A stretch of 64,000 bases of DNA, from contig NZ_LQWY01000012.1 of NCBI RefSeq assembly GCF_001643235.1, positions 124,001 through 188,000 on the forward strand, in the 5' to 3' direction. The notes beneath the pieces were generated by a model. The model searched no databases, was not told the DNA's origin, and saw only the letters and a list, made by a program, of their open reading frames with translations. Shown here piece by piece: positions 30,021 through 40,817 of the stretch; within the stretch, counting starts at the first letter, position 1, and each line of letters opens with the position of its first letter. This stretch comes from Domibacillus aminovorans (GTDB lineage: Bacteria > Bacillota > Bacilli > Bacillales > Domibacillaceae). The translations under genes and the position numbers were made by a program.

Positions 30021-31104
30021 TTTGTTTCTCCTTTGCAACGTTCTTTTTCATCATATCAATAAAGCGGTCAAATAAAATATTGTCATCTTCCGGTCCTGGT
30101 GATGCTTCTGGATGGTATTGAACCGTGAATGCTGGATATGTTTTATGAGCAAGTCCTTCGACTGTACCATCGTTCAATGCAAGATGCGTCACTTTCAAGT
30201 CTGTGTTTTTAATCGTTTCTTCATCTACAGCATAGCCATGATTTTGTGATGTAAGAGCCGTTCGTCCTGTTTCCAAATCTTTAACCGGGTGGTTCGATCC
30301 CCGGTGACCAAATTTCAACTTAAATGTATCCGCGCCTGATGCAAGCGCGAACAGCTGATGGCCAAGACAAATACCGAAAACTGGCACTTTTCCGATCAAA
30401 TATTTAACCGTTTCAATTGCATACGGCACATCTTTTGGGTCTCCAGGTCCGTTTGTCAACATAATACCATCTGGCTTGAACTGCATAATTTGTTCACCTG
30501 TCGTATCATGCGGCACGACGGTGACATCACAGTCACGGTTGTTTAGCTCTCGTAAAATGCCATGCTTCATACCAAAATCAATGAGCACAACGCGGAATCC
30601 GCGGCCCGGACTTGGATATGCAGATTTCGTTGACACCTGTGCCACCTGGTCTGTCGGCAATACGGTTGCCTGCAGACGGTGAACAACTTCTTCTGCATTT
30701 GCATCTGCAGACACAATAGCACCTTTTAATGCCCCATATTTACGAATGATACGTGTTAATTTACGTGTGTCGATACCAGAAATGGCTGGAATGTCTTTCA
30801 TTTTTAAATATTCATCAATTGAAAATTCACTTCTGAAGTTAGAAGGAAAATCAGCCGCTTCTTTTACAACAAGTGCTTTCACAGCCGGTTGAATCGTTTC
30901 AAAATCGTCACGGTTTATACCATAGTTTCCGATTAATGGATACGTAAATGTGACAATCTGTCCGCAAAACGACGGATCAGACAATGTTTCCTGATAGCCT
31001 GTCATTCCTGTTGTAAAAACGACTTCGCCTGTAATATCTTTGTTACTTCCAAACCCCTCGCCAGTAAATATCGTTCCGTCTTCTAAAATCAGCTGTTTTT
31101 TCAT
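30013..31104 (-). CDS. carA: Carbamoyl phosphate synthase, pyrimidine-specific, small subunit
   Basis: The glutamine amidotransferase subunit feeding ammonia to CarB. The class I triad is visible: nucleophilic Cys in [14 protein letters not shown], His and Glu in [13 protein letters not shown]. The N-terminal domain begins [17 protein letters not shown]. The ATG at 31104 overlaps the pyrC stop (ATGA), giving 363 residues. An eight-codon longer frame exists but lies within pyrC. Confidence 0.96.
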   Translation of the reverse strand: MKKQLILEDGTIFTGEGFGSNKDITGEVVFTTGMTGYQETLSDPSFCGQIVTFTYPLIGNYGINRDDFETIQPAVKALVVKEAADFPSNFRSEFSIDEYLKMKDIPAISGIDTRKLTRIIRKYGALKGAIVSADANAEEVVHRLQATVLPTDQVAQVSTKSAYPSPGRGFRVVLIDFGMKHGILRELNNRDCDVTVVPHDTTGEQIMQFKPDGIMLTNGPGDPKDVPYAIETVKYLIGKVPVFGICLGHQLFALASGADTFKLKFGHRGSNHPVKDLETGRTALTSQNHGYAVDEETIKNTDLKVTHLALNDGTVEGLAHKTYPAFTVQYHPEASPGPEDDNILFDRFIDMMKKNVAKEKQNA

Positions 31105-32387
31105 GATTGTTTCGTTCCTTCCTGCCATACAAGATTTCCTTCAAAAAATGTTACTGTCGGCCATCCAGTTAACTTGCGGCCTGTAAATGGCGTGTTTTTC
31201 CCTTTAGATAAAAATGTTTCTGGATCGACTTCTTTTTCTGTTTCAAGGTCAATAACCGTAATATCTGCTGCAGCCCCTACTTCTAAACGGCCAAACGGCA
31301 AATTAAATGTTTCAGATGGCTTGATCGTCATCCAATCAACAAGTTGTTTCAATGTCATCACATTTTTTTGCACAAGTTCTGTATATAGAAGCGGGAATGC
31401 TGTTTCAAATCCTGTAATGCCGAATGGTGCTTTTTGAATGCCGGCTGCTTTTTCTTCCGCAGTATGCGGTGCATGATCCGTTGCGATGAAATCAATTGTC
31501 CCATCAAGCAGTCCTCCGATTAACGCCTCTTTATCTGCTGACGAGCGCAACGGTGGATTCATTTTAAAATTCGGGTCTTGATCTGGAATATCAAGATCTG
31601 TTAGCACAAGATGATGCGGTGATACTTCTCCTGTCACACGAATGCCGGCTTTTTTTGCATCGCGGATGACGCGGACCGATTCTTTTGTACTGACATGACA
31701 AACGTGATAGTGACAGTTTGCTGCTTCGGCAAGCAGTACATCACGAGCAATTTGCACCGATTCACAGATCGCAGGAATACCGGGAATACCTTCACGTTTT
31801 GAATATTCTCCTTCGTGAACGGCACCGCCATAAATTAAACTGTTATCTTCGCAGTGTGCAACAATCGCCATGTCGATCGCTGCTGCTTTTTTCATAGCTG
31901 CATGCATCATGCCTGCCTCTTGAATACCCACGCCATCGTCTGTATAAGCAAATGCACCATTTTCTTTTAATAGGGGGAAGTCAACGAGTTCTTTCCCGGC
32001 TTGGCGAATCGTAATCGATGCATATGGCAATACGCGGACGTGCGCTTTTTGATCGATTAAGCCGTTTACTTTTTGGAGGTTTTCTACTGTATCTGGTACA
32101 GGGCGTGTGTTTGGCATGGCGGCAATTGTCGTGAACCCGCCTTTTGCTGCGGCCATTGTGCCTGAATCGATCGTTTCTTTATGCTCACCACCCGGCTCTC
32201 GCAAATGAACATGCAGATCTACAAGGCCCGGTGCAACTAAGCTGCCGCCTGCATCGATAACTTCTTCATTGGATGCTGTAAGATTCGTTCCGATTTCAGC
32301 AATTTTACCTTCTTGAATGCGAATATCCGCACTCAGTAATTCACCGTTTTCGCTTAAGATTTGTCCATTTTTAATTAACCAGCTCAT
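31101..32387 (-). CDS. pyrC: Dihydroorotase
   Basis: A zinc amidohydrolase that cyclises carbamoyl aspartate to dihydroorotate. The metal-binding [10 protein letters not shown] motif (about residues 57-66), a conserved VAHCEDN, HVCHVST and the ATDHAPHT motif mark a class I dihydroorotase. The start ATG at 32387 has GGGAG 8 nt upstream, and the gene overlaps the pyrB 3' end by 17 nt. 428 residues equals the B. subtilis enzyme. Confidence 0.97.
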   Translation of the reverse strand: MSWLIKNGQILSENGELLSADIRIQEGKIAEIGTNLTASNEEVIDAGGSLVAPGLVDLHVHLREPGGEHKETIDSGTMAAAKGGFTTIAAMPNTRPVPDTVENLQKVNGLIDQKAHVRVLPYASITIRQAGKELVDFPLLKENGAFAYTDDGVGIQEAGMMHAAMKKAAAIDMAIVAHCEDNSLIYGGAVHEGEYSKREGIPGIPAICESVQIARDVLLAEAANCHYHVCHVSTKESVRVIRDAKKAGIRVTGEVSPHHLVLTDLDIPDQDPNFKMNPPLRSSADKEALIGGLLDGTIDFIATDHAPHTAEEKAAGIQKAPFGITGFETAFPLLYTELVQKNVMTLKQLVDWMTIKPSETFNLPFGRLEVGAAADITVIDLETEKEVDPETFLSKGKNTPFTGRKLTGWPTVTFFEGNLVWQEGTKQS

Positions 32388-33279
32388 TTGACAGTCTCCC
32401 TTCAAGTACCTCTTTTAATACAGCCATACGTACGTATACCCCATTTTCCATCTGTTTAAATATACGTGATCGTTCGCATTCAACCAAGCTGTCGGCAATT
32501 TCTGCATCGCGGTTTACCGGTGCTGGGTGCATAATAATACTTCTATTTTTCATACGGTGTTCCCGCTCTTCTGTCAATCCAAAGCGAACGTGATATTCTT
32601 CTTTCGTCATCGAGGACGCCACTTGGTGCCGTTCATGCTGAATGCGCAGAAGCATGAGTACATCCACCTGCTCGATGAGTTCATCAATTTCAACGAATCC
32701 GCCCGAGTTCATAAATTCATCTTCAAACCATTCCGGTGGTCCTGAAAACTTCACATCTGCGCCAAGTCTTTGCAATGCTTCTGCATTCGAACGGGCGACA
32801 CGGCTATGACGAATGTCACCGACAATGCCAATTTTCAGTCCTTCAAACGAACCAAATTCCTGTTGAATAGTGAGTAGGTCAAGCAAACATTGTGTCGGAT
32901 GCTGTCCACATCCATCGCCTGCGTTAATAACTGGAATGTCAATATGGCCGACAAGTTCATCATAATATGCATCTTCTTCGTGGCGGATGACAACTGCATT
33001 CACACCGATTGCTTCCATCGTACGTACCGTGTCATACAGCGTTTCACCTTTTAATACACTCGAGCTGCCGACATCAAATGGAATGACACCAAGTCCTATT
33101 TTTCGTTCTGCCATTTCAAAACTCGTTTTCGTTCTCGTACTCGCTTCGAAAAACAAATTTGCGACAAATAATTTTTCATCTGGTGACCAAACTTCGCCTT
33201 CCGCAAATTTCTGTGCCTGCATTAATATTAACAAAATTTCATCTTTATTCAAATCCCTAATTGAAACTATATTTTTCAT
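32371..33279 (-). CDS. pyrB: Aspartate carbamoyltransferase catalytic subunit
   Basis: Condenses carbamoyl phosphate with aspartate, the committed pyrimidine step. [16 protein letters not shown] carries the carbamoyl phosphate site, [15 protein letters not shown] and [12 protein letters not shown] the remaining active-site loops. At 302 residues it is the unregulated trimeric type; no pyrI is present. It is preceded by a PyrR-type attenuator and follows pyrR directly, without the pyrP uracil permease found between them in B. subtilis. Confidence 0.97.
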   Translation of the reverse strand: MKNIVSIRDLNKDEILLILMQAQKFAEGEVWSPDEKLFVANLFFEASTRTKTSFEMAERKIGLGVIPFDVGSSSVLKGETLYDTVRTMEAIGVNAVVIRHEEDAYYDELVGHIDIPVINAGDGCGQHPTQCLLDLLTIQQEFGSFEGLKIGIVGDIRHSRVARSNAEALQRLGADVKFSGPPEWFEDEFMNSGGFVEIDELIEQVDVLMLLRIQHERHQVASSMTKEEYHVRFGLTEEREHRMKNRSIIMHPAPVNRDAEIADSLVECERSRIFKQMENGVYVRMAVLKEVLEGRLSNELVN

Positions 33280-33304
33280 CGTCGATTTCCGCCTCCGTTT
33301 TCAT

Positions 33305-33335
33305 GAAAAAAACACCCTCAAGAACGGGGTGTTTT
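33305..33335 (-). terminator. Attenuator terminator upstream of pyrB
   Basis: Minus strand: AAAACACCC pairs with GGGTGTTTT, followed by a T-run, 26 bp before the pyrB start. Together with the PyrR recognition loop upstream it forms the second pyr attenuator. Confidence 0.9.
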
Positions 33336-33342
33336 CTCGTCT

Positions 33343-33435
33343 TTACAGCATAACGAAGCTGTACTGCACAAACGTGCAGAACGATTTCACCCTTAAATGC
33401 CTCTCGTGCACTTTTAAAAGGTTGTCAATGTTCAT
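33343..33435 (-). CDS. Putative 30-codon leader ORF in the pyrR-pyrB attenuator
   Basis: An ATG at 33435 is preceded by GAGAGG at 4 nt, and those bases are part of the PyrR recognition loop. The frame encodes 30 residues (MNIDNLLKVHERHLRVKSFC then TFVQYSFVML) and stops 7 nt before the attenuator hairpin. I do not recognise the peptide. It may be a chance frame. If translated, ribosomes or PyrR would compete for the same bases and affect termination. Confidence 0.35.
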   Translation of the reverse strand: MNIDNLLKVHERHLRVKSFCTFVQYSFVML

Positions 33436-33437
33436 AA

Positions 33438-33451
33438 AGCCTCTCACGACT
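33438..33451 (-). promoter_or_regulatory. PyrR RNA-binding loop upstream of pyrB
   Basis: AGTCGTGAGAGGCT on the minus strand matches 13 of 14 positions of the PyrR recognition consensus ARUCCNGNGAGGYU. It lies about 100 nt upstream of the attenuator terminator. Confidence 0.8.
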
Positions 33452-33469
33452 TTCATTTAACATTCATCT

Positions 33470-34040
<571 letters not shown>

Positions 34041-34097
34041 GTACTGATCCCTACGTATGCGGTATTACATATACCGCATTTTATCCGATCCCTTCCC

Positions 34098-34111
34098 AGC
34101 CTCTCCGGACT
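34098..34111 (-). promoter_or_regulatory. PyrR RNA-binding loop in the pyr leader
   Basis: AGTCCGGAGAGGCT on the minus strand fits all 14 positions of the consensus ARUCCNGNGAGGYU. A further hairpin (ATGCGGTAT/ATACCGCAT, 34057-34079) lies between this loop and the terminator and may be part of the antiterminator. Confidence 0.92.
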
Positions 34112-34141
34112 GTTCTTAAAGGTTCTTATTCAACTGCATTT

Positions 34142-34170
34142 ATTTTAACGATAACCGCACAGATTGTCAA
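34142..34170 (-). promoter_or_regulatory. Sigma-A promoter of the pyr operon
   Basis: A perfect TTGACA (34165-34170) and TAAAAT (34142-34147) at 17-bp spacing on the minus strand. The stop codon of rluD (TGA) is inside the -35 hexamer. Confidence 0.9.
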
Positions 34171-35078
34171 TTATTTTTCTTCAGTTCAATAAGAAGGTCG
34201 TCAAATTCTTTTGGAGCAGGTGCTTCAAACTCCATGTATTCATCTGTACGTGGATGAACAAATCCGAGAACACCTGCATGAAGCGCCTGTCCATCATGTT
34301 TAAGCGTTTTTTTCGGTCCATATTTCGGATCGCCTGCTAGGGGAAAACCGATATACTTCATATGCACGCGAATTTGATGCGTACGTCCTGTTTCGAGTTC
34401 ACATTCAACGAGCGTAAATTCTTCAAATCGCTCGATCACATGAAAGTGAGTGACCGCGGCTTTTCCATTATCAACGACCGCCATTTTTTGACGATCTTTC
34501 GGATCGCGGCCAATTGGTGCTTCAATTGTGCCAAAATCATGTGGAATCACACCATGCACAACAGCTTTATATTTTCTTGTGACTGATTTTTCAACGAGCT
34601 GATTGACAAGCTTTTCATGTGCCATGTCGTTTTTCGCGACCATTAACAGCCCCGACGTATCTTTATCAATCCGATGGACAATCCCTGGACGCATAACACC
34701 ATTAATGCCCGACAAATCTTTACAGTGAAACATTAGCCCATTCACAAGCGTACCGCTCACGTGGCCCGGTGCGGGATGAACGACCATGCCACTCGGTTTA
34801 TTCACAACAATAACATCCGTATCCTCATAATACACATCGAGCTGTAAATCCTCTGCTTCAATTTTCAATTCTTCTGGTTCCGGAATGTGAATCGTCACTT
34901 CATCACCGGCGACGGCTTTATAGTTCGCTTTCACAGGTTTGCCATTAACGAGTACGCGCCCTTCTTTTAACCAATCCTGGACTTGTGTCCGTGAAAACTG
35001 TTCATCTTGTGCTGCAGCCAATTTGTCAATCCGGCTGCCATTTTCTTCTTCCGCTACGGTAAAATTCATGTTTTCCAT
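34167..35078 (-). CDS. 23S rRNA pseudouridine synthase, RluD family (YlyB-like)
   Basis: A pseudouridine synthase of the RluA/RluD family. The N-terminal S4-type RNA-binding domain (DKLAAAQDEQFSRTQVQDWL, about residues 15-34) precedes a catalytic domain with the Asp in GIVHRIDKDTSGLLMVAK and the GRTHQIRVHM motif. The ATG at 35078 is used (303 residues, AAGGAA upstream); a longer open frame reads back into lspA. It corresponds to B. subtilis ylyB, which also sits between lspA and pyrR. The exact rRNA target is not certain from sequence. Confidence 0.93.
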   Translation of the reverse strand: MENMNFTVAEEENGSRIDKLAAAQDEQFSRTQVQDWLKEGRVLVNGKPVKANYKAVAGDEVTIHIPEPEELKIEAEDLQLDVYYEDTDVIVVNKPSGMVVHPAPGHVSGTLVNGLMFHCKDLSGINGVMRPGIVHRIDKDTSGLLMVAKNDMAHEKLVNQLVEKSVTRKYKAVVHGVIPHDFGTIEAPIGRDPKDRQKMAVVDNGKAAVTHFHVIERFEEFTLVECELETGRTHQIRVHMKYIGFPLAGDPKYGPKKTLKHDGQALHAGVLGFVHPRTDEYMEFEAPAPKEFDDLLIELKKNN

Positions 35079-35079
35079 C

Positions 35080-35538
35080 TTATTCCTTCTTTCCTTTTCG
35101 ATCTTCAATAAACATAGCTCCAAATAATAATAGAACACCAATCGTCAGTGCTGCATCCGCAATGTTAAAAATTGGGAAGTGGTAGCCGAAAATAAACGTC
35201 TGTATGAAATCAACGACTTCGCCGCGAAACAACCGATCAATAAAATTGCCGATCGCACCACCAAGCAAAATTGCCAGCGATGTTTTCATTAATGGTTTTC
35301 CTTTTGCCTCTGTCTGCATAAAATACACAAGAGCTACGACGACGACTGCGGTAATGATATAAAATAGCCAGAATTTACCTTCAAGCATCCCCCATGCCGC
35401 ACCTCGATTTCGGTGAGATGTTATATGAATAATGTCGTCAATCACTTTTACACTTTCGCCGATTTCCATTGACGCAACAATGAGCCACTTCGTCCATTGA
35501 TCTAATAAGATTACTAACAGTGTCAATATGTAATACAT
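35080..35538 (-). CDS. lspA: Lipoprotein signal peptidase
   Basis: A membrane aspartyl protease that removes the signal peptide of diacylglyceryl-prolipoproteins. Four hydrophobic segments are evident. The catalytic aspartates lie in GGAIGNFIDRLFRGEVVDFI and FPIFNIADAALTIG. 152 residues is typical. The ATG at 35538 has GGAGG 9 nt upstream. It is linked to ileS upstream and rluD downstream, as in B. subtilis. Confidence 0.97.
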   Translation of the reverse strand: MYYILTLLVILLDQWTKWLIVASMEIGESVKVIDDIIHITSHRNRGAAWGMLEGKFWLFYIITAVVVVALVYFMQTEAKGKPLMKTSLAILLGGAIGNFIDRLFRGEVVDFIQTFIFGYHFPIFNIADAALTIGVLLLFGAMFIEDRKGKKE

Positions 35539-35571
35539 CTATACGTTCCTCCATCCGCCTGGATAACGGTG

Positions 35572-35604
35572 AAAAGAGGTTAGCGGTTGCTAACCTCTTT
35601 TTTT
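35572..35604. terminator. Terminator after ileS
   Basis: AAAAGAGGTTAGC pairs with GCTAACCTCTTTT around a 4-nt loop. On the minus strand the T-tail is only four residues, so some read-through into lspA is likely. The plus-strand tail is longer, but no plus gene precedes it. Confidence 0.8.
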
Positions 35605-35609
35605 ATCCT

Positions 35610-38381
35610 TTAGTTTAATTCTGGATAATGCTCGGCCACAACCTCAGCACAGCGGGGGCAAAGTGTTGAATGTGCTGGATCGTGTCCAACTTCTTCAGTC
35701 ACCGTCCAACAACGTTCACACGTTTCACCGGACGCTTTCTCAACGACAACAGACGCTGTGTCAAGCTTCACTGCATTGCCTGGTGCATCTGCTTTGGAAC
35801 CCACTACTTCAAATCCGGATACGATAAACAATTGTTTCAAATCTTCCTGAATGGATGCAAGAAGGTCCGTTACATCACTGTCAGCGTATAAACGTACGTG
35901 TGCTGTAAGCGATTTGCCGATCACTTTCTCATTACGCGCTTTTTCCAGCGCTTTTAACACATCGTCACGCACATTCATAAACGCTGTCCATTTGGCTGTT
36001 AAACTTGCTGCATCCGCGATCTCTTTATACTCCGGCATATCTGTCAACTGAACGTATTGTTCTGTTGCCCCCGGTACTTCTGTCCATACTTCATCTGCTG
36101 TATGCGGCAAAATTGGAGAAAGTAGTTTTGCAAGAGCTGTTAACGTTTCATAAAGAACTGTTTGAATCGCCCGGCGCTCCGACTGATCTTCCGCTTCGAT
36201 ATAAAGAACGTCTTTAGCAAAATCAAGATAGAACGAACTCATATCTACTGTAAAGAAATTGTTGATTGCATGATAAATAGCTGCGAATTCATAGTTTTCA
36301 TAATAGCTGCGGACATTTTTAATCAATTCATTTAATTTCACAAGCATAAACTGATCAACTTCACGCAAGTTTTCATGCGAAACAGCATGCTTTGCGGGAT
36401 CAAATCCATCGAGGTTTCCAAGCAGGAAACGGAATGTATTGCGGATCTTCCGATATACTTCTGTAACCTGTTTCAAAATCGCATCAGATACACGTACATC
36501 CGCCTGAAAGTCAACAGATGCCACCCATAAGCGTAAAATATCCGCCCCGAGCTGATCCATCACTTTTGATGGGATAACCGTATTGCCTAGTGATTTGCTC
36601 ATTTTACGGCCTTCGCCATCAAGTGCAAATCCGTGGCTAAGAACACCTTTATACGGCGCTTTTCCTGTTACAGCAACGCCAGTAATAAGAGAGGAATTAA
36701 ACCAGCCCCGGTATTGGTCTGATCCTTCTAAATAAAGATCGGCCGGACGCTGTGCGTCATCGCGAAGTTCAAGAACACCTTGATGAGATGAGCCTGAGTC
36801 AAACCAAACATCCATAATATCATTTTCTTTCGTAAACTCACCATTCGGACTGCCTGGATGTGTAAAACCTTCTGGCAATAAATCTTTTGTTTCACGCTTA
36901 AACCAGATGTTCGAACCGTGTTCACGGAACAAATCGGATACATGTGCTATTGTTTCATCTGTAATGATTGGCTCACCGTTTTCTGCATAGAACACAGGTA
37001 TTGGCACACCCCACGCGCGCTGACGGGAAATACACCAGTCGCCTCGGTCACGGATCATGTTAAATAGACGCGTTTCACCCCATGATGGTACCCATTTCGT
37101 TTCTTTAACAGCTTCTAATAATTCTGGACGGAATGCATCAATTGACGCAAACCATTGCGCTGTTGCACGGTAAATAACTGGTTTTTTAGTCCGCCAGTCA
37201 TGCGGGTATGAATGTGTAATAAATTCCATATTCAAAAGCGCACCGACTTCCGTGAGCTTTTCCGTAATCGCTTTGTTTGCTTTATCATAGAAAAGGCCTT
37301 CAAAACCGGGTGCTTCTTCTGTCATCACACCTCGGTCATTCACTGGACAAAGAACATCAAGACCGTATTTTTTACCGATGATAAAGTCATCTTCTCCATG
37401 TCCGGGTGCTGTATGAACGCATCCTGTACCGGAATCGGTTGTCACGTGTTCGCCAAGCATAACGAGTGAATCACGATCGTAAATCGGGTGAGCAGCGATA
37501 ATGTTCTCCAACTCCTCCCCTTTGACCGTTTTTTCCTTCGTGTAAGAGCCCCAGCCAATTTTCTCCGCTACCTCTTCAAGAAGGGCTTCTGCCACGACAA
37601 AACGATCGCCGCTTGTATTTACGACAGCATAACCAAGGTCCGGGTGAACAGCAATACCAAGATTCGCAGGAATCGTCCACGGTGTTGTCGTCCAAATGAT
37701 TATTTTCGTGCCTTCTTCAAGTACACCATTACCTTGCTTTACATTAAACGCCACATAAATAGACGCAGATTTTTTATCCTTGTATTCAATTTCCGCTTCA
37801 GCAAGTGCTGATTCAGACGAAGGCGACCAGTAAACTGGTTTCAGTCCTTTATAAATATAGCCTTTCTTCGCCATTTCACCGAATACTTTAATTTGCTGTG
37901 CCTCGTATTCCGGCTTCAATGTAATGTATGGATTTTCCCAATCACCACGAACACCGAGACGTTTAAACTGTGTACGCTGACTGTCAATTTGTTTATAGGC
38001 ATAGTCTTCACAAAGCTGGCGGAACTGAGCCACTGTCATTTCTTTTCGATTCACACCCGAGTTTGTAAGTGCCTGTTCAATTGGCAAACCGTGTGTATCC
38101 CAGCCTGGAATATATGGCGCGTAATAACCGCTCATTGATTTAAAGCGGACAATAAAATCTTTCAAAATTTTATTCAACGCATGTCCGATATGAATATCCC
38201 CGTTTGCATAAGGAGGTCCATCATGTAAAACAAACATCGGGCGGTCTTTCGTACGATCGAGCACCTGCTTGTAAATATCTGCTTCATTCCATGTTTTTTG
38301 CATATCTGGTTCACGTTTCGGCAAATTGCCCCGCATCGGGAATTCTGTTTTAGGCATTAATAATGTCTCTTTATAATTCAT
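35610..38381 (-). CDS. ileS: Isoleucyl-tRNA synthetase
   Basis: Charges tRNA-Ile and edits valine. The class I HIGH motif is in [14 protein letters not shown] (about residues 56-69) and the KMSKS loop in [10 protein letters not shown] (about 590-600). An editing domain lies between them. The C-terminal zinc finger has CERCWT and CPRC. 923 residues is normal for the Bacillus-type enzyme. The ATG at 38381 has AAGGAGA 8 nt upstream. Expression is controlled by the T-box leader. Confidence 0.97.
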   Translation of the reverse strand: MNYKETLLMPKTEFPMRGNLPKREPDMQKTWNEADIYKQVLDRTKDRPMFVLHDGPPYANGDIHIGHALNKILKDFIVRFKSMSGYYAPYIPGWDTHGLPIEQALTNSGVNRKEMTVAQFRQLCEDYAYKQIDSQRTQFKRLGVRGDWENPYITLKPEYEAQQIKVFGEMAKKGYIYKGLKPVYWSPSSESALAEAEIEYKDKKSASIYVAFNVKQGNGVLEEGTKIIIWTTTPWTIPANLGIAVHPDLGYAVVNTSGDRFVVAEALLEEVAEKIGWGSYTKEKTVKGEELENIIAAHPIYDRDSLVMLGEHVTTDSGTGCVHTAPGHGEDDFIIGKKYGLDVLCPVNDRGVMTEEAPGFEGLFYDKANKAITEKLTEVGALLNMEFITHSYPHDWRTKKPVIYRATAQWFASIDAFRPELLEAVKETKWVPSWGETRLFNMIRDRGDWCISRQRAWGVPIPVFYAENGEPIITDETIAHVSDLFREHGSNIWFKRETKDLLPEGFTHPGSPNGEFTKENDIMDVWFDSGSSHQGVLELRDDAQRPADLYLEGSDQYRGWFNSSLITGVAVTGKAPYKGVLSHGFALDGEGRKMSKSLGNTVIPSKVMDQLGADILRLWVASVDFQADVRVSDAILKQVTEVYRKIRNTFRFLLGNLDGFDPAKHAVSHENLREVDQFMLVKLNELIKNVRSYYENYEFAAIYHAINNFFTVDMSSFYLDFAKDVLYIEAEDQSERRAIQTVLYETLTALAKLLSPILPHTADEVWTEVPGATEQYVQLTDMPEYKEIADAASLTAKWTAFMNVRDDVLKALEKARNEKVIGKSLTAHVRLYADSDVTDLLASIQEDLKQLFIVSGFEVVGSKADAPGNAVKLDTASVVVEKASGETCERCWTVTEEVGHDPAHSTLCPRCAEVVAEHYPELN

Positions 38382-38412
38382 GTCCCATTCTCCTTTAATC
38401 TAAATGTAATAA

Positions 38413-38660
38413 ATACAAAAAAAACCTTTTACATCCCCTAAATAAGGGACGAAAAAGGTTTCCGCGGTACCACCCTGATTGACAGCAACTACACTGTCCG
38501 CTCACCATCCGTAACGTGGATGAGCCGCTTGTCCGCTACTATTCGTTCACGAAAAGCACTCAAGGGTGATCTTCCGTCAACAATCAGCAGCCGGGCTTAC
38601 ACCCTCCCCGGTTCGCTTTAACACTGATTTATGTAAACGTACTGTCCCCGTCATCGTTTT
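38413..38660 (-). promoter_or_regulatory. T-box riboswitch of ileS (Ile specifier)
   Basis: The minus strand carries the invariant T-box AGGGTGGTACCGCGG (38462-38476), the stem I distal-loop sequence GGGTGTAAGCCCGG, and a terminator (AAACCTTTTT...AAAAGGTTTTTTTT, 38413-38462). An AUC triplet at 38568-38570 in GAAGATCAC is the likely specifier, reading isoleucine, which fits the downstream gene. Uncharged tRNA-Ile should stabilise the antiterminator and turn ileS on. Confidence 0.93.
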
Positions 38661-38687
38661 TGCTTATATAGTTATTTGAATGAATCC

Positions 38688-38716
38688 ATTATAAAAATGA
38701 ACCGGTCATCCGTCAA
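38688..38716 (-). promoter_or_regulatory. Sigma-A promoter of the ileS T-box transcript
   Basis: TTGACG (38711-38716) and a perfect TATAAT (38688-38693) at exactly 17-bp spacing, starting just past the divIVA stop. Confidence 0.9.
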
Positions 38717-38718
38717 GT

Positions 38719-39228
38719 TTACATGTCGTCTTCGCTTAATTGCTCGATTTCATCCGTATCCACTTCAAAACCCATTAACGCATCCCAATCGTCGTTGCTC
38801 AACAAATCTAACTGTGCTTCCATCAACATTTTAAATCGTGTCCGGAATACTTTTGACTGTTTTTTCAATTCTTCAATTTCAACTGCAATACGACGCGCCT
38901 TTGACAAAGACTCCTCAACAATACGATCCGCATTTCTTTCAGCTTCCCGCACAAGCAGTTTCGCTTCTTTTTGTGCATTGCGTTTCACGTCTTCCGCTGT
39001 TTCCTGCGCAATGACAATCGATTTGTTTAATGTTTCCTCAATATTGGATAAATAACTAAGCCGCTCCGTCTGTGAAGCAAGCTTTGTTTCCATTTCTTTT
39101 TTTTCACGAATAATGAGTTCATAATCTTTTATTATTTGATTTAAATAATCATTCACTTCGTCTTCATCATACCCACGAAATGAACGTCCGAATTCTTTTT
39201 TATGTATGTCCAACGGCGTTAAGGGCAT
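38719..39228 (-). CDS. divIVA: Cell division and polarity protein DivIVA
   Basis: A curvature-sensing scaffold of poles and septa that positions MinJ/MinD and, in sporulation, the chromosome origin. The N-terminal membrane-binding signature MPLTPLDIHKKEFGRSFRGY is followed by DEDEVNDYLN. Long coiled-coil sequence (about 30-145) and an acidic tail follow. 169 residues is close to B. subtilis DivIVA (164). The ATG has GGAGGTGA upstream. It ends the ylm cluster. Confidence 0.96.
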   Translation of the reverse strand: MPLTPLDIHKKEFGRSFRGYDEDEVNDYLNQIIKDYELIIREKKEMETKLASQTERLSYLSNIEETLNKSIVIAQETAEDVKRNAQKEAKLLVREAERNADRIVEESLSKARRIAVEIEELKKQSKVFRTRFKMLMEAQLDLLSNDDWDALMGFEVDTDEIEQLSEDDM

Positions 39229-39267
39229 ACAGTCACCTCCAAAGCGTTACATTAACAACTGTATTTT

Positions 39268-39273
39268 ATTATA
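39268..39273 (-). promoter_or_regulatory. Possible divIVA promoter (-10 only)
   Basis: A perfect TATAAT on the minus strand, 39 bp upstream of divIVA, in the 92-bp AT-rich gap after ylmH. The -35 (ATACAA or similar) is poor. Confidence 0.45.
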
Positions 39274-39320
39274 AAGGTTTTTTCGCTCTTTTGTATGGAA
39301 ATCTTTTTATTTTCTTAAAT

Positions 39321-40097
39321 TTATTTCAAAATACCCAGCGTCAGGCGCCATTTTTCTCTTTTCGTTTGTCCATCAATCGATAAAATTTTCATCCGTCCGC
39401 TACCCCGCACAGACAATACATCTTGTTCTGCACATTCAAACGACGGATTGTCGACCGCTTTCCAATTTACCTTCACAGCACCGCCTTTAATTAACTGTTG
39501 TGCTTTTTGCCTAGACATCGCAGGTAATGAAGCGATAACAGTGTCCAAACGGATAGATGTGACCGTAACAGACTGTTCGTGCCAACTTTCTATCGATTGA
39601 ATGGCCTCCTGAAACAATTTTTCTTTCAACTTGACTGGCACTTTACCAACATGTTCAAAATGCGTATCCATATAACTAGCCGTTTCTTTTACGACAAAAA
39701 GCTGAAAACGGCTGCCATCTGTCATGATGTCACCAAACTTTTCCCGTTTTAACCCGAGTCCCATTAAACTGCCGAGAATCTGAGGATGACTAATGGTTGA
39801 AAATTTTTCTGGATAATCAATTTCGTATAATACGACATCGTAATCCGTTACATCTGGCTCATAGTAATCCGGATGAATAAGAGCTCGCTTCCGTTCTGCC
39901 GATTCCGTACCTCCAAAAAAAGATACTCGCACGTCTTCATCTGAACCGACAACAGAACGGATAATCTGTCTTTCGCGCGGATCAAGAAATCCGGTCAACT
40001 TTGGCGCATACATTTCCGTAACTTGCTGCTTCCATTCTATCGCTTTATCAATAAACTCTTTTTCTTCCGGTCTGAAATGCTGATAAATTCCGCTCAA
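39321..40097 (-). CDS. ylmH: S4-domain RNA-binding protein YlmH (RqcP2-like)
   Basis: A 258-residue protein with an N-terminal YlmH-type domain (FRPEEKEFIDKAIEW, then TGFLDPRERQI) and a C-terminal S4 domain (about 180-240; RLDTVIASLPAMSRQKAQQL). YlmH has been linked to ribosome quality control as a peptidyl-tRNA-binding factor related to RqcP, which is notable given rqcH elsewhere in this window. The start is TTG at 40097 with GGGGAG 6 nt upstream. It sits between ylmG and divIVA, as in B. subtilis. Confidence 0.92.
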   Translation of the reverse strand: MSGIYQHFRPEEKEFIDKAIEWKQQVTEMYAPKLTGFLDPRERQIIRSVVGSDEDVRVSFFGGTESAERKRALIHPDYYEPDVTDYDVVLYEIDYPEKFSTISHPQILGSLMGLGLKREKFGDIMTDGSRFQLFVVKETASYMDTHFEHVGKVPVKLKEKLFQEAIQSIESWHEQSVTVTSIRLDTVIASLPAMSRQKAQQLIKGGAVKVNWKAVDNPSFECAEQDVLSVRGSGRMKILSIDGQTKREKWRLTLGILK

Positions 40098-40109
40098 TCT
40101 ATTCTCCCC

Positions 40110-40370
40110 TTATACCCACAGTGACAGCTGCGACAGACCGCTTTGCGCTAAGCGTAGCACGATTAACGCGACAATAGGCGAAATGTCGAACATACCAATG
40201 GCCGGGACAAAGCGGCGAAACGGTTCAAGATAGGGTTCACTGATCTTTGTTAAAAAGCGTCCAATCGTTGTTTCTCGTGCATTGGGAAACCATGACATCA
40301 AAATATATGCGATCAACACCCATGAATATAGTTCTAGAGCTCTGTAAATAATATAAATGATTGTATCCAT
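40110..40370 (-). CDS. ylmG: YggT-family membrane protein YlmG
   Basis: An 86-residue integral membrane protein with two hydrophobic segments and the family motif [13 protein letters not shown], then [12 protein letters not shown]. YlmG/YggT proteins are implicated in division-site or nucleoid placement; the precise activity is unknown. The ATG at 40370 is preferred, giving an N-terminus like the B. subtilis protein (MDLI-type). A GTG at 40385 would overlap sepF. It lies between sepF and ylmH. Confidence 0.88.
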   Translation of the reverse strand: MDTIIYIIYRALELYSWVLIAYILMSWFPNARETTIGRFLTKISEPYLEPFRRFVPAIGMFDISPIVALIVLRLAQSGLSQLSLWV

Positions 40371-40375
40371 TCGAC

Positions 40376-40801
40376 TTATTGCCACCCCGTTTTATCATGA
40401 TCGTTATTGCCAAATTGTGTAATACTTCCACTGATTTCAACATTTTCAGGTGCGCAGAAAAAGATTTTTTCTCCGATTTGCTGTATTTCTCCACCAATGG
40501 CATACACTGTACCGCCTAGAAAGTCAACAATACGGCGTGCCTGATCCGTTTGAATGCGCTGCAAATTGACGATGACCGCTTTTTTCATTTTTAAATGATC
40601 GGCAATTTCCTGTGCTTCCGCGAAAATGCGCGGTTCAGACATAATGACTTTCGCTGGCTTTTGCGCACTTTTCAAGCTGACAACATTCTTTTTTCGCGTT
40701 GTAGACTGCTCATGTTCTTCTTCATATACATCTTCTTCCACCATATCATAATCTTCTTCGTCTAAAAGAAAAAATGATTTAAATTTCGATTTCACTCCCA
40801 C
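40376..40801 (-). CDS. sepF: Cell division protein SepF
   Basis: An FtsZ-binding protein that bundles FtsZ filaments into rings and ties them to the membrane. The N-terminal amphipathic segment ([16 protein letters not shown]), a variable linker, and the C-terminal SepF core ([39 protein letters not shown]) are present. The start is GTG at 40801 with GGAGG 7 nt upstream, giving 141 residues; a longer frame runs into ylmE. It is part of ylmC-ylmD-ylmE-sepF-ylmG-ylmH-divIVA. Confidence 0.94.
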   Translation of the reverse strand: MGVKSKFKSFFLLDEEDYDMVEEDVYEEEHEQSTTRKKNVVSLKSAQKPAKVIMSEPRIFAEAQEIADHLKMKKAVIVNLQRIQTDQARRIVDFLGGTVYAIGGEIQQIGEKIFFCAPENVEISGSITQFGNNDHDKTGWQ

Positions 40802-40817
40802 GGTTCCACCTCCGCTC

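Noticed and set aside
33391-33411. Second GAGAGGC element in the pyrB leader as another PyrR site
   Set aside because: Only the core GAGAGGC matches; the preceding ARUCC part of the consensus is absent, so it is probably coincidental.
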